A stretch of DNA of 64,000 nt from Silene conica (lineage: Eukaryota; Streptophyta; Magnoliopsida; Caryophyllales; Caryophyllaceae): contig CM055311.2 of the NCBI GenBank assembly GCA_029255685.2, positions 57,247,048-57,311,047 of the forward strand. The letters run 5' to 3'. This document shows positions 24,247 to 37,906 of this stretch, one piece after another (position 1 is the first letter of the stretch; each line of letters opens with the position of its first letter). The notes beneath the pieces are model-generated. The model made no database searches and was not told where the DNA came from. It saw only the letters and a list, made by a program, of their open reading frames with translations. The position numbers were made by a program, and so were the translations under genes.

Positions 24247-25355
24247 TCAATCAAACAGATGCGGGTAATGCTCTCTCATGGATGCCTCGGCCTCCCATGT
24301 AGCTTCCTCTAGATTATGGTTGGTCCACAGAACTTTTACTAACGACGTCTCCCCATTCCGAGTCTTTCGCACCTTTCTGTCTAGGATCTCTTTCGGAGTC
24401 TCAGCATATGACAACTGTTCATGTACCTCAATCACCTCGTGCTGTAGAACATGTGATGGATCGCTCACGTATTTCCTCAACTGAGACACATGGAACACAT
24501 TATGGACCTTGGATAGGGCTAGAGGTAAAGCTAAACGGTATGCCACCTCCCCTACTCTGTCCAAAATCTCAAATGGTCCAATAAACTTCTGACTCAGTTT
24601 GCCACGCTTCCCAAACCGCAACACACCCTTCATTGGAGACACTTTCAACAACACCTCTCCTACATCGAACGAGATATCGCTCCTCTTCAGATCTGCATAG
24701 CTCTTCTGTCTATCCTGGGCGGCCCTCATTTTCTGTCGAATGATCTGAACCTGCTCCACCATCTCCTGGATCATGTCTGGTCCTAATGCCACAACATCGG
24801 CCCGATCATCCCAACACACTGGACTTTGACACTTTCTCCCATATAAAGCCTCAAAGGGGGCCATCCCAATACTGGCATGATAGCTGTTGTTATAAGAAAA
24901 CTCTATCAATCCCAGTCGATCCTCCCAAGATCCTCCGAACTCTAGTACGCATGCCCTCAACATATCCTCGAGGGTCTGAATCGTTCTCTCAGTCTGACCG
25001 TCGGTAGCTGGATGGAAAGATGTACTCATCTTCAACTGGGTACCCAAAGCGGCTTGCAACTCCTGCCAAAATCTAGAGATGAACCTCGAGTCCCGATCTG
25101 ACACAATGTCCTTGGGTACGCCATGCAATTTGACCACATTCTGCACATATGACTTAGCCAACTCGGCTTTACTCCAGGTATCTTTCATCGGAATAAAGTG
25201 AGCAGACTTAGTCAAACGATCCACTATCACCCAAATCATGTTGTTGCCCCTCTGAGTCCGAGGCAACCCCACGATAAAATCCATCGAGATGTTCTCCCAC
25301 TTCCACTCTGGCACATCTAAAGGCTGAACTTTCCCCTGTGGTCTCTTATGCTCCC
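24247..25355 (-). pseudogene. pol: Integrase core and chromodomain-like tail of element A
   Basis: The open part runs from about 25355 to the stop at 24247. It begins DVPEWKWENISMDFIVGLPR, then WVIVDRLTKSAHFIP, SDRDSRFISRFWQEL and SFHPATDGQTERTIQTLEDM, giving the three acidic residues of the retroviral-type DDE integrase core. An integrase C-terminal segment ends NVFHVSQLRKYV. The last ~55 residues (PKEILDRKVRK, LVKVLW, EEATWEAE, YPHLFD) match the chromodomain-like tail of Tekay chromoviruses, thought to steer insertion into heterochromatin. It is separated from the upstream integrase part by a one-base frameshift in a C run (plus) near 25353-25357. Confidence 0.88.
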
Positions 25356-25894
25356 CCTTTCACTCTTTGACATGTCAAACACTTCGAGACAAACTCCGCG
25401 ACTTCCTTCTTCATATTTGGCCACCAAAATGTCTTCTTAAGATCTTTGTACAACTTGTCACCCCCTGGATGAACGGAATATGGAGTAGCATGAGCTTCAG
25501 TTAGAATTTTCTTCTTTAGCTCTTCAATATCCGGTACACACCATCGCCCACTGAACCTCACACTACCGTCGGTATGAATACCGAACTTGGATGCAGTCTC
25601 TCCACCCTCACTCTCCACCATCTTGCGCCACTTCTGAATTCTCGGATCAGTATTTTGTAACTCCCGTATCTCACCATACAACTCAGGCTCTACTGTCAAA
25701 TCACTAAGGGCGTCCCCTTTCCGGATCATGAAAATTCCCATCTCCCTCAGTTCGCCATGCAACCTCGCTCGCGATCTGGCACAACTCAAAGCATGAACAG
25801 ATTTCCTACTTAGGGCATCAGCTACCACATTTGCCTTACCTTTGTGGTAGACAATTTGAATATCATAGTCTCCAATCAACTCTATCCACCTTCT
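25346..25894 (-). pseudogene. pol: RNase H end and integrase zinc-binding domain of element A
   Basis: Continues the RT frame after an in-frame TAG at 25895-25897. Starts IELIGDYDIQIVYHKGKANV, then ADALSR, the usual end of gypsy RNase H. It ends with the HHCC zinc-binding domain of integrase (SVHPGGDKLYKDLKKTFWW, then KCLTCQRVK). The frame shifts right after QRVKG: one extra base in a run of five turns the next codons into a stop at 25346. Confidence 0.88.
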
Positions 25895-27181
25895 CTACCT
25901 CATGTTCAACTCTCGCTGGGTGTAGATATACTTCAAACTCTTGTGATCAGAAAACACCTTAAAAGTGGCTCCATAAAGGTAATGGCGCCACAATTTAAGT
26001 GCAAAGACCACTGCTCTCAATTCCAAATCATGAGTCGGATAATTTTCCTCATAGGTCCTCAGTTGGCGAGAAGCATACGTGATCACTCTCCCATTCTGCA
26101 TTAGCACACAACCAAGCCCATGCTTCGAAGCGTCAGTATAAACTTCAAAATTATCACTCCCGACCGGCAAAGCAAGGATATGAGTTGTTGTCCGACGTTC
26201 CTTAAGGGTCAGGAATGCCTTCTCACAACTCTCATCCCAGACGAAACGGTTCTCCTTCCTCATTAACGATGTCAACAGCTTCGCTATCTTCGAAAAATCC
26301 TTAACAAACCTCCGATAATAACCTGCCAATCCCAGGAAGCTTCGAATCTCACTCACATTCTTCGGACTTTGCCACTTAGTCACAGCCTCGATCTTACTAG
26401 GGTCGATAGATACCCCCTCCTTAGAAATTACATGCCCTAGAAAGGCGACCTTCTCCAGCCAGAACTCACACTTACTCAGCTTAGCATTGAGCTTATGCTC
26501 CTCCAGGGTCTGAAGTACTCTCCTCAAATGATCCTCGTGCTCTTCCGCTTTCTTGGAATACACAAGGATATCATCTATGAATACCACCACGAACTTATCC
26601 AGATATGGGCTAAAGACTCGATTCATCAAATCCATGAACACAGCTGGAGCGTTAGTCAATCCGAATGGCATAACCACAAATTCATAGTGGCCATACCTCG
26701 TTCTGAAAGCGGTCTTTGGAATATCTTCATCCTTTATTCTCAACTGGTGATACCCGGATCTCAAGTCGATCTTAGAGAAAACCCCAGCTCCACTTAACTG
26801 GTCGAACAGGTCGTCAGATCTTGGCAAAGGGTAACGGTTCTTGATAGTCACATTGTTCAGCTCTCGATAGTCAACACAAAGCCTCAAACTCCCATCTTTC
26901 TTCTTCACAAATAAAACAGGTGCTCCCCAGGGCGACACACTAGGTCGGATGAATCCTTTCTCAGCTATTTCATCCAACTGTTTCTTCAACTCCTCCATCT
27001 CCTTCGGTCCCATACGGTACGGCGATTTAGATATTGGTCCCGCCCTTGGTTTCAGGTCGATGGAAAATTCCACTTCCCTCCTTGGCGGTAACCCTGGAAC
27101 GTCGTCTCGGAATACTCCCTCAAACTCCCGCACCACAGGTATCTCACTAGTCTTAGGAGTCTCAGCCTCACAATTCCACAT
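25895..27181 (-). pseudogene. pol: Reverse transcriptase and RNase H of element A
   Basis: 428-residue open stretch. RT motifs in order: [69 protein letters not shown], and the catalytic box [12 protein letters not shown] (YXDD-type, here FIDD). RNase H motifs follow: [41 protein letters not shown]. The stretch is bounded upstream by an in-frame TAA (27182-27184) directly before its ATG and downstream by an in-frame TAG within LNMR*RRW, where the family usually has Q. Domain content is otherwise intact. Confidence 0.92.
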
Positions 27182-28843
27182 TTAGCATAAGATCAGACTC
27201 TCTCCTTTCCTCAAGCTAGACTTAAGGGTATTGACGGAAATGAACTTGATTTTAGGTTTGACTCGATATCCCCTGTAAGACACCCTTACTCCTTTAGGTC
27301 CCTTCAAGGATATTTTCTTTTGATGACAGTCAATAAAAGCTCGATACTTCCCCAGCCAGTCCATTCCTAAAATCACCTCAAAACTCCCCAGTGGAAATTC
27401 TATGAGGTCACAATAGAAAATTGCTTCGCCGATTTTGATGGGTACACTCCCATAAACCCTATTACAAGTTTTCGACTCTCCTGATGGTATGGTCACTGAG
27501 TCCGCGACCCAGTCGAACCTCTCAAGTCCCAAGGCCCTAACATGCTCTCTAGACACAAAAAAATGGGTAGCACCGGAATCGAAAAGTACGAAAGTAGGTT
27601 TAGAGTTCACAAGAAAAGTACCGGTCACCACATGAGCATCATCCTTAGCTGTCTGTTTTCCCATGGCAAAAAGCTTGCCACTGGATTTAGCTCCACTCTG
27701 ACTGGCACTAGATGTCCCAGCCTGCTGGTTCCCTTCCGCTCCCGTCTTCTGATTGCTTCCACCTCCATTGTATTGATTTTCGTACGAACGGTTCTGATTG
27801 TTGTTGTAGTTCCTCTGATAATTGCTGCTACCTCCAGACTTCGCACCCCCACCATAGTTTGACATGGGTGTACGATAGCCACTGCTACCATAAGACTGAG
27901 TGCGTGATCTCTGATATCCTGATGTAGGCGTACGATAACCCCCGGGCTGATTCCCTCCAGATGAGCGACACACTTCCTGCTTGTGCCCCCTCTTTCCACA
28001 GCCAAAACAAACTATCCCAATCAAACCACTGCCAGAACCCCCACTCATATGATTACCCCCACTCTGATTCCTCACTCCTCCGGAAGCATTGTTGCTGAAA
28101 TACCCGCTATACTTGTTGGTGCTTTGCTTCTTCAACCCAGAACTTTCAGTCACTACTTCGGCCTTCCTCTTTTCAGACTTTGTCTTCTTGTCCTCCTTTA
28201 TCATTTCTGAGAGCCTCTCCGCCGCCCCAGCCCTTAAGTAAATGTCTCGAACTGTGGTGGGCGGAGCCGCAATCAGTCTCTTCTTGATATTGATTGACAA
28301 CCCCCTCTCAAACTTCATCTCCAGCATATCATCATCAATGCCCATGTCCCCCACATAGCTCACCAACTGGATAAATTTCCTATAATAGGCCTCCACCGTC
28401 ATATCCTCCGTCATTCGGAAGGTATCGAACTCCTCTCTCAGCTTACTTTTCTGGAATTATGGTAGGAACACGTCATATAGGATCCTCTTAAATGCGATCC
28501 AGGCAACAAACTCGGTCCCATCCTCTCTAGCTGCCTCTAGGATTTCTCCCTTGTTCCCGGTCCACCAGTCACCGGCCATACCTCGAAGATAGTGGGCTGC
28601 TTGGTCAACCCTCAGTTCCTCGGGACAATCCACCAGCTAGAATAAGTTACTGAATTCCCGACACCAATCCCCTAGCAGATGAGGTTCCCCCTCCCTAGTG
28701 AATTGGGTAGGGTCATGCCTCGCAATAATCGTGCTCATTTTTGCGGAGTCCATACGTTTGGCCTTTAGGGCCTCATTCTCTGCTATCAAACGATCCAACT
28801 CTTCTTGCGTGATGTTAGCGACATTATTTCTTCGCGGAGGCAT
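27182..28843 (-). pseudogene. gag: Gag and protease of element A, two premature stops
   Basis: Starts at the ATG at 28843 (MPPRRNNVANITQEELDRL). In-frame stops at 28637-28639 (after WCREFSNLF) and 28457-28459 (after YDVFLP) break the capsid region; the frame itself is continuous. Around them are standard gypsy Gag motifs: LRVDQAAHYLRGMAGDWW, FVAWIAFKRI, REEFDTFRMTEDMTVEAYYR. One zinc knuckle CFGCGKRGHKQEVC (CX2CX4HX4C) follows, then a G/S/N/Y-rich linker. The aspartic protease has the active site FVLFDSGATHFFVS and the flap-distal VILGMDWL. An in-frame TAA at 27182-27184 separates it from RT. Confidence 0.88.
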
Positions 28844-29381
28844 ACTATAATACAAAAGAAAAGAAATGAGTCCCGACTCATGTGGGCACCCATTTGGGTT
28901 AGGGCTATAGTCCCTAAACAATAGAGTCTTTTAAATAACAAACATGCCGAGTAACACTCTTTTATAACATGGCTCAGGGATCACATAACCGCATATCGCT
29001 AGACATGATAAAAATTACTGACATGATTCAAATCACCTCATACATCCATATTAATATACCCTTTTTGTATTCATACAAATAAAATTCTTTCATGCTCATG
29101 CCGTTACTGGCTTTTTCCAAATCGTTCACATATATGAAGAGTTCTTGTAACATTCCTATCACAATTCACCATCACTTCCGTTACCTCTTATTCTACCCTT
29201 TTCTCTCGTATATACACTCTGGGTTCCCGGGTAAAACTGAGAGGGCCAATGGTTCGATGTGAGGGGGCCCCAGACTCATACTTTTCCTTTAGTGTGCTCC
29301 TAACAGTCCTATCCCGGGGTTCATTTTTATTTAGACTCATCCTACATTCATTGGATTCATTATGTTAGGCCTGAGGACCGT
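28844..29381 (-). other. Leader (5' UTR) of element A
   Basis: About 540 bp between PBS and gag, no credible coding frame. The 5'-most ~180 bp (GGCCTGAGGA next to the PBS, a GGGGTTCATTT match, and a G/C-rich GAGGGGGCCCC near 29260-29271) is clearly homologous to the leader of element B (36330-36505). A region kept in a non-coding derivative is a natural candidate for packaging or dimerisation signals (inference). Confidence 0.6.
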
Positions 29382-29384
29382 TCT

Positions 29385-29394
29385 CTCTGATACC
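29385..29394 (-). other. Primer-binding site of element A
   Basis: The minus strand reads TGGTATCAGAG, the plant tRNA-iMet primer site, four bases inside the LTR end at 29399. Confidence 0.88.
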
Positions 29395-29820
29395 ACTTTG
29401 TAACACCCCCATTTATTCAAGGGCCTGTACTAGGACTCCCTAGATAAATAAGGGTGTTACCATCTCGGTTTCCCGAGGCAGTAGATACAAAGGAAAGATA
29501 ACAGTACTTTAACTATTAGAAATTTAACTCAGTAACAAGTTCTTACAACTGTTTTAAAACTGTCTTATAAAAAAATAAAGTACAACTCATGATAAAAGAC
29601 TAAGGTGATCTAGACTCTAATCTGGTCCGGATCCAAGCTCTCCCTTCCCTTAACTCCCATAGCCTCAAACACCTGTCAATCTGCTCCCCAATAAATTTGT
29701 TCATCACAGGTGATCACGAATACACAGGGTCAACCACGAGGTAGAGTAGAGGAAAAATAAATAGTCAAACATTATTATAAGTAGAAATTCAATCATCCCC
29801 ACTCCGAATCACAAGACCCG

Positions 29821-29950
29821 TTAACTCCGCACCGATCACAACGCCCATTAACTCCGCACCGATCACAAGGCCCACTAACCCCGCACCGATCACAAGGCCC
29901 ATTAACTCCCCACCGATCACAAGGCTCATTAACTCCGCACCGATCACAAC
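29821..29950 (-). repeat. 27-bp minisatellite, five units, in A's 5' LTR
   Basis: Same unit as at 22281-22570, with private variants (ACCCCGCACC, CTCCCCACC). The six-unit difference between LTRs that were identical at insertion reflects later expansion or loss. Confidence 0.88.
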
Positions 29951-30388
29951 GTATCTCCGAATGATAAAATGAATAGCTCAATATAACAATCATATTATAG
30001 CATAAAATAAACATGATTATCACCAAATATCAACAGAATACTCAACACTAAAAACACAGTAATTTCCCCTACCTCAAATAGCAGGAATGCAGATAAATCC
30101 AAAGCTCGCTAGAAATGTTCCACGCGAAAACCGCTACCTAAACACGTATTCGTAACGAATTAATAAACTTCCCGAACCCCATAACAAACCACACTTACTA
30201 TAAATAGAAACCTTCCATAAGTGGAAAGTTTCCATAAATAAAAACTTCCCAAAATAGAAACTCCCATGACTCACTAATTTCCCGACTCGTATCTTAATTA
30301 ACACGAATAAGACCATCATAAAACAAAGACAAAATAATAAAACAATATTAGTAATACTAATAACCATAATAATAATAATAATAATAAT

Positions 30389-30436
<48 letters not shown>

Positions 30437-30556
30437 GACGTTATTAAAAACGACGTTATTAAAAACGACCCCAACAGCCAGAACATGCAACCCCCGTGAC
30501 CTCAACCCCTCGCACCACCGCCTACAGCCCCTTCGAACACCAGCAACCACCGTGCC

Positions 30557-31897
30557 TGTGACACCCCCATTTATTTAAGAGCCTTTAGCAAGACATTCTC
30601 AAATAAATAGGACTGTTACCATCCCGGAATATCCGAGGTAGTGAATAACAAGGTAAACAACCAAAGGTAATTTATATAAATACTGATTAAATTTGAACTT
30701 GGTATTACAACAATTACGAGTTCCAAACTTGATAAAATGAAAGTACAACTGACGATATCTAAATGTGATCTAACTCTAAGTAGGTCCATGCCATGTCTCT
30801 CTCCATGCCCAAGCTCCTGGTCCATCTGTCACTGACTTGTAAAATCTACTCCCCATTCCGGATCATCGTAGGTGTACACGAATACACAGGGTCAACCGCG
30901 AGGTTGAGTAGAAAGATAAATAAGACAACAATATAATATACTCCGCACCGATCCAACGCCAAATAAACTCCGCACCGCTCCAACACCAAATAAACTCCGC
31001 ACCGATCCAACACCAAATAAACTCCGCACCGATCCAACACCAAATAAACTCCGCACTGATCACAAGACCCAATATACTCCACACCATATCACAGACCCTT
31101 TATCTCCGCACCAAACACAAACCCTTTATCTCCACACCAATCACAGACCCTTTATATTCACATCGTATTATATCACCGAATAATATAGATAACACTATAT
31201 ACGATCACATGGTATTATATAACAAACATGCTTAAAACAAATAAGAACAATTTACACATCGTCATATACCAGTATCTCCCCTACCTCAATTGCGGATTGA
31301 CAACCGAACAGCTGCTAGAAATATTCCACCTTGAACAACCGAACTCAGATCCTATAATTAATATTAAATATCAATTTCTACCCATACAATCGGATTACTA
31401 AAATTACTTGGCCACGTTCATATGCATATCAATTATTAAGAACTCCTCATTCATAACAATCCCCGCTAGTCAATTATACTTACTAAATATAGACTTACTA
31501 CATATAGACAATAAGAACATAGTTAGTATATATATATCATATAACTATAACCCATGATAAAATAATAACAACAACACTAAGCATAACTAATTACTGTGAA
31601 CAATGATGATGATAAAAAGACAATATGTAAGAATAATAATGTCACATGAAATAAAGCAATAACATTTGATACGATATTATTCTCGATAATACTAATAACA
31701 ATATTAACAACAATAAGAACTTAAATATTATTAAACATGATATACGATTATAGCATTTGTCAAAACATACTTAATAATAATAATACTAATACTAATGACA
31801 TTATTATCCCACAATTATAAAATCACCATAGTAGTAATTCAATTAGTAAAAATGGTAAACATAAAACAACAATAATAAGAGTAATAATAATAATGAC

Positions 31898-31940
<43 letters not shown>

Positions 31941-33255
31941 GTATAGTAATTATGTAATGATGATGATGCTAATAAGTTTCCCTAAAGTAGAAAAAGAAGG
32001 CCACGACACCTCAATAAAACAACGACCAAACCGAAAGGAAAAGCAACAGCCCACCCGACAACCTTACTGTTGGCACCACCTTAAACGCCCTTGCTGCCAC
32101 CAATCTGACCACCTACGACCACCATGAGGGACCCCCACCTTTAGCCTACACCACACCCTACATCAACCACCCATTGGCAGCCACCTGAGGCCGTCATAGC
32201 AGCCGCCCCAGCAGCCCGAAACAACCTGCCCAAACCGACTCCTCTTGTTTCCCTCCGGCAGCGACCGCACGAAACACCAACAACTACCAACCAAGACACC
32301 TACCCAGAACCATCAGTCACCGACCAACCCAATCCCATTAACCACTACCCCTCTCGTGGCCCCAACCACGAGAAGAAACCGAGTTAACCAAACGTAACTC
32401 TGCCACCGCCATACTCTGTTTTGCCCAATATACCCCCAAACTAAACCCGCCAGGACGCCGCCATGAGCCACGACGAACCACCGAACTAACCACCACCCAC
32501 AACCTCTAACTACCCTCTAACAAACTACCTTAACACCCATATTAAATATACCCAGAAACTTACTCAATTGATGCACAAACCGTACCTGTCCACAAATAAA
32601 CTCTTATTCTGAACAGGCTATTAACCACCACGATTGGTGGTCCTAGGTGGTTATCGGTGGTTCAACTATGGTCCGAATAAGATAACCACACATCATAGAT
32701 TACAATTAAGCAACAATCAGCAAGTATAACATGTATTTAGCATAGATTAACAGTGCATCGAAATGGTAATGACAACCAGGAAAAACGAATCAATGATGAC
32801 CATACCTTCTTCTCTATGGATTCGGGCAGCCCTAAACCACCCTAACCCACCATCTAGGGCTTCCTTTCTAAACCTTGTAGTGGCGGCAGTAAGGGGGCGG
32901 AACCATTGGATGTCAATTAGGTCAGAAAAAATAGGGTTAGGGAAGGGTTGTGTGAGGTAGCAGTAGATCGTTATATTTTTTTTTTTTTGAGTGTTATGTC
33001 GAGTTGTGGTTTTAGAGTTTGTCGACTTATGGGTCTAGGGTTTGTTGATTAGAGGATTTAGGGTTTGTCAACTTGTGATGGTTATCCCTTCGAGGCCCAG
33101 AAGGTTATTACAACACGGTTTACTAACAACAACATATAAAATATAAAAGAAAACGTTTATTCAATAATTTAATTATCGAATACAAACATTCGAATAATTT
33201 CAATACGTCAGTATAAATAATAAAATAAAATAAAATAAAAATAAGGTGTATTACA
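30557..33255 (-). repeat. 3' LTR of element B (2,699 bp)
   Basis: Bounded by TGTGACACCCCC and GTGTATTACA on plus. Contains the 27-bp minisatellite (30941-31080), a (TAA)n run (about 31870-31940) and a GC-rich stretch (about 32000-32520) with no convincing gene. Confidence 0.9.
30941..31080 (-). repeat. 27-bp minisatellite in B's 3' LTR
   Basis: Five regular units of CTCCGCACCGATCCAACACC plus AAATAAA, followed by degenerate units around 31080-31160. Same CTCCGCACCGATC core as in A. Confidence 0.85.
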
Positions 33256-36200
33256 ATCTTCCCCCCTTAAAATGAACTTCGTCCCGAAGTTCACCACCCC
33301 ATAAAGATAACGAAACATATAACAAGCCTAAACAAACAGAAGTAGCACTTATATAAGCCTCAAAACGCGACATGTTACATTCTTCCCTCGTTCAGAAAAC
33401 TTTGTCCCCAAAGTTTATCCTATAATTACTTTAACAAGTACCGGACGAATCACAAATAACATACATAACAGAAGTAATTAAGATTATCAAGTATATTATA
33501 CTAATTAGCCATGTCATAACAACTCAACCATAACATAAATCAAAAAGATTTTACAATCCTATCCTCCTTAAAACATGGTTACGTCCCCGTAACCCCATTA
33601 CAAAAATCCCGGCTTATTACTCCGTCTTACTCATTACTCTATCCCATAAGATCTTACACCAAGTAACCAAATTTTCACCTCAAATATTCCATTAAAGGAA
33701 CTGCTCAACACTTAGAGAGTAAAACTCTAAGCTACTCGCCCACGAGTTAAGGTCAAAGAATACGACAACTCGATAAAATACAGAACTGCGACTTAATCTC
33801 AACACAAAATCAACCATGGCTTTTGTTCTAGACTCACGAGCAACTCAAATCAGTACTTGTAAGAAACCTATAGCAATTATCATGCAAACATATATAACCT
33901 CGAGCAATAACGAGAGCATTAGGATCGGTAGTAACCGTGTTACGCAGTAAAACAGAATCATGGTAGCTAACATTTACATACCTCTGAAATTTTAACACAA
34001 ATTTAATATATTTATAACAATGTAAACAATCAAGAAACTCATAGTTCATACTTGAGAATTTAAAGTGTCTCATGCTAATATTCATATTATAGAAGCAAAA
34101 TTAATTAACGTAATGAAACATGGAATCATTGACATAGTTCACAAGGTGCACACCAATTATAGACTCACAGGACCGTTTAACATTCCCAGATATTAATAAG
34201 TTAACAAAATCACTTAGGTACATTTCTCGTCTACTCCCATTACCTCATTTATCCCGAAACTATTACTATATACGACTTGCAAAATAAGGATTTTATACAA
34301 TGCGCAGTAATTAAACATTCAAGCGGGATTTCATCAATGCGTAACTACAGAATTTGTCATGTTGCAATCACCATAATTATCAAAACATCAAGCACTATCA
34401 TGGATGATCATTACTTTGAAATCATTTTGAAACTTTTGGAACATTAAACTGGTAATTTGTGACAATTTATAAATACGAGCTAAAAGACAATATTACAAGC
34501 TATAGATCGAAACAAGATTACATAGAGTCATTCTGACTCTTCTTTACTAAAACATTTTTCTTGTAAATTGTAGCCCATGAACTATGAAAATTTAACGATA
34601 AAAGTAAACGAATTCACAAACTAGTACTTCCATAAATCACACGTCCATCAGTTAATAACTCAAGATATTATGATCAGATCTTAAACATAGCAAAACAATT
34701 CAGTTTGTGACATAACAATATACATGAAGATGTTAAAAAGATTATTATCTCAGTGAGCCAGACAACGATATACCATAAATATATGAAAGAACATCAACAC
34801 GAATATCACTTCATTATTTTGAGGTCATAATATTAGAAAATAAGAGCGTTTGTATTACTGAAACGATTTTATATAAACTTGACGAAATCAGCCAGGTTAC
34901 AATATCATATAGTGAGGTTCATATTCATTCCGAATGCCTACTATACATGTTACTAATGCCATATCAGGTTACCACGTGGTCACATCACATAATTCATATT
35001 TGATTAATTTTTTATATAAAACTTACATAACTTACGATTCCAATAATCAAACATCATGTTGCAACTTCCAAGAATTATAATTAAATAAACGTGCAGCCAT
35101 TTTGTGAACCATTATAGTTTTTGAGAAATATGATGGATTTTCTAATCATAGGAAAAGAATAAAATGCAAAACTTAAGGAAATTATTTATAACAACTTGGT
35201 CTGTACAGAAACTTTATAACAATAAGACAGGAAACTGGCAACTTGCAAAAATCACCATTAATTAACAACTTGTTAAGATTTTACGTGACTTATCATTTGG
35301 AAACGTGAATGAGTATATTAAACATTGGAGTTGGAATTATGCATAAACAATAGATACATTTTAAATGGTTCATCGTTCAAAACATGGGTAAAACAGAACT
35401 GTGCAATGACAGCCTGACCACTGTCGATTAAAATATCTATCTCTCTCAAAATATAATTCTCATTAACATGAAACCAAAAGCATTGAAAAGCTGAATCAGA
35501 AGGTTATCACACATAAAATTTTCATATCCACATGAAGAACACATTTTAGATGACAACCCGTACAAACAGGGTAACATTCTGGACTTTTATTAAAATTTTG
35601 GTTCCATGAAAATTACTTCGTATTATCATATTAAACACCGACATTATTCCTCCAAACATGTTGACACACCATCGAAGCATAGAAATCACGTTCCACCATA
35701 ATAATATTTATTCATCATTTCATTCTGTAATAGTCATCTAAAACACGGTAAAGATTGCGAAACAGAAAAGTAGATCATCTAAATGACTGAATATCTATAC
35801 ATGTATATACAAATGTAACACATAACTATATATCACCCATGGCTTGGGGTAGCACATTCCGCATATCACTAGACATGAATTACTATAACATTTAAATCTG
35901 ATAGGTCATAACCAAATACCAAGCAATATATTGCAAAAGTTATGTTAGTCATTTAATAACCAGATATCCTATAGACAATTCGAGACACCAAAAACACATG
36001 ATCATAACACTCTAATTCAGTATACAATAAATATACACCCATTCCTGAAAATTTCGATTCAATCATTTATATCAATCAGCGTTTCAAAATCAGTCGCATT
36101 CTTCTTATGCATATCATCCTACTAGCCAAGCTTATATTTCAAACTCGTATTTCAATTTTCATGTCCTCAATACTTAAAGTAATACATTTCTCAATCACTT

Positions 36201-36520
36201 TCCAATATCAAACTCATAGAATACAATGCATCATTAACCATGTACACATCATTACTTACCTCATTCCGCCCCTGCAAAAATTGTTAGCACAAGATAACTA
36301 GGTCACTATATAATCTACCCCACTCTTCAATTACTCTCATTGGGCTCCCGAGACAGAACAGAAAGGGCCCAGGTCTGGTTTGAGGGGGCCCCTAACTCAT
36401 CCCGTTCCTCTTTGGGGCTCCTATCAGTTTCATCTCGGGGTTCATTTTATTAGACTCTTCCTACGTTCATTATTATCCATTTGGTTTAGGCCTGAGGATC
36501 GTTCGCTCTGATACCACTTT
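33256..36520 (-). other. Internal region of element B, non-coding
   Basis: 3,265 bp between the LTRs. The PPT-side segment (33256-33600) keeps phrases seen in A: CCTTAAAATGAACTTCGTCC, and TTACGTCCCCGTAAC near 33580. The PBS-side ~200 bp matches A's leader. Between them is AT-rich sequence with only short open frames (the longest, 33834-34085 minus, matches nothing I recognise). No Gag, protease, RT or integrase motif on either strand. PBS at 36506-36517, PPT at about 33256-33272. Confidence 0.8.
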
Positions 36521-37860
36521 GTGACACCCCCATTTATTTAAGAGCCTTTAGCAAGACATTCTCAAATAAATAGGACTGTTACCATCCCGGAATATCCGAG
36601 GTAGTGAATAACAAGGTAAACAACCAAAGGTAATTTATATAAATACTGATTAAATTTGAACTTGGTATTACAACAATTACGAGTTCCAAACTTGATAAAA
36701 TGAAAGTACAACTGACGATATCTAAATGTGATCTAACTCTAAGTAGGTCCATGCCATGTCTCTCTCCATGCCCAAGCTCCTGGTCCATCTGTCACTGACT
36801 TGTAAAATCTACTCCCCATTCCGGATCATCGTAGGTGTACACGAATACACAGGGTCAACCGCGAGGTTGAGTAGAAAGATAAATAAGACAACAATATAAT
36901 ATACTCCGCACCGATCCAACGCCAAATAAACTCCGCACCGCTCCAACACCAAATAAACTCCGCACCGATCCAACACCAAATAAACTCCGCACCGATCCAA
37001 CACCAAATAAACTCCGCACCGATCACAAGACCCAATATACTCCACATCATATCACAGACCCTTTATCTCCGCACCAAACACAGACCCTTTATCTCCACAC
37101 CAATCACAGACCCTTTATATTCACATCGTATTATATCACCGTATAATATAGATAACACTATATACGATCACATGGTATTATATAACAAACATGCTTAAAA
37201 CAAATAAGAACAATTTACACATCGTCATATACCAGTATCTCCCCTACCTCAATTGCGGATTGACAACCGAACAGCTGCTAGAAATATTCCACCTTGAACA
37301 ACCGAACTCAGATCCTATAATTAATATTAAATATCAATTTCTACCCATACAATCGGATTACTAAAATTACTTGGCCACGTTCATATGCATATCAATTATT
37401 AAGAACTCCTCATTCATAACAATCCCCGCTAGTCAATTATACTTACTAAATATAGACTTACTACATATAGACAATAAGAACATAGTTAGTATATATATAT
37501 CATATAACTATAACCCATGATAAAATAATAACAACAACACTAAGCATAACTAATTACTGTGAACAATGATGATGATAAAAAGACAATATGTAAGAATAAT
37601 AATGTCACATGAAATAAAGCAATAACATTTGATACGATATTATTCTCGATAATACTAATAACAATATTAACAACAATAAGAACTTAAATATTATTAAACA
37701 TGATATACGATTATAGCATTTGTCAAAACATACTTAATAATAATAATACTAATACTAATGACATTATTATCCCACAATTATAAAATCACCATAGTAGTAA
37801 TTCAATTATAAAAAATGGTAAACATAAAACAACAATAATAAGAGTAATAATAATAATGAC

Positions 37861-37906
<46 letters not shown>

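Noticed and set aside
27542..28210. Plus-strand and alternative-frame open stretches over the gag/protease region
   Set aside because: Antisense or off-frame shadows of the minus-strand gag-protease frame, which carries all recognisable motifs.
33834..34085. 83-residue frame in the interior of element B
   Set aside because: No recognisable motif and no retroelement domain; length is within chance for this sequence.
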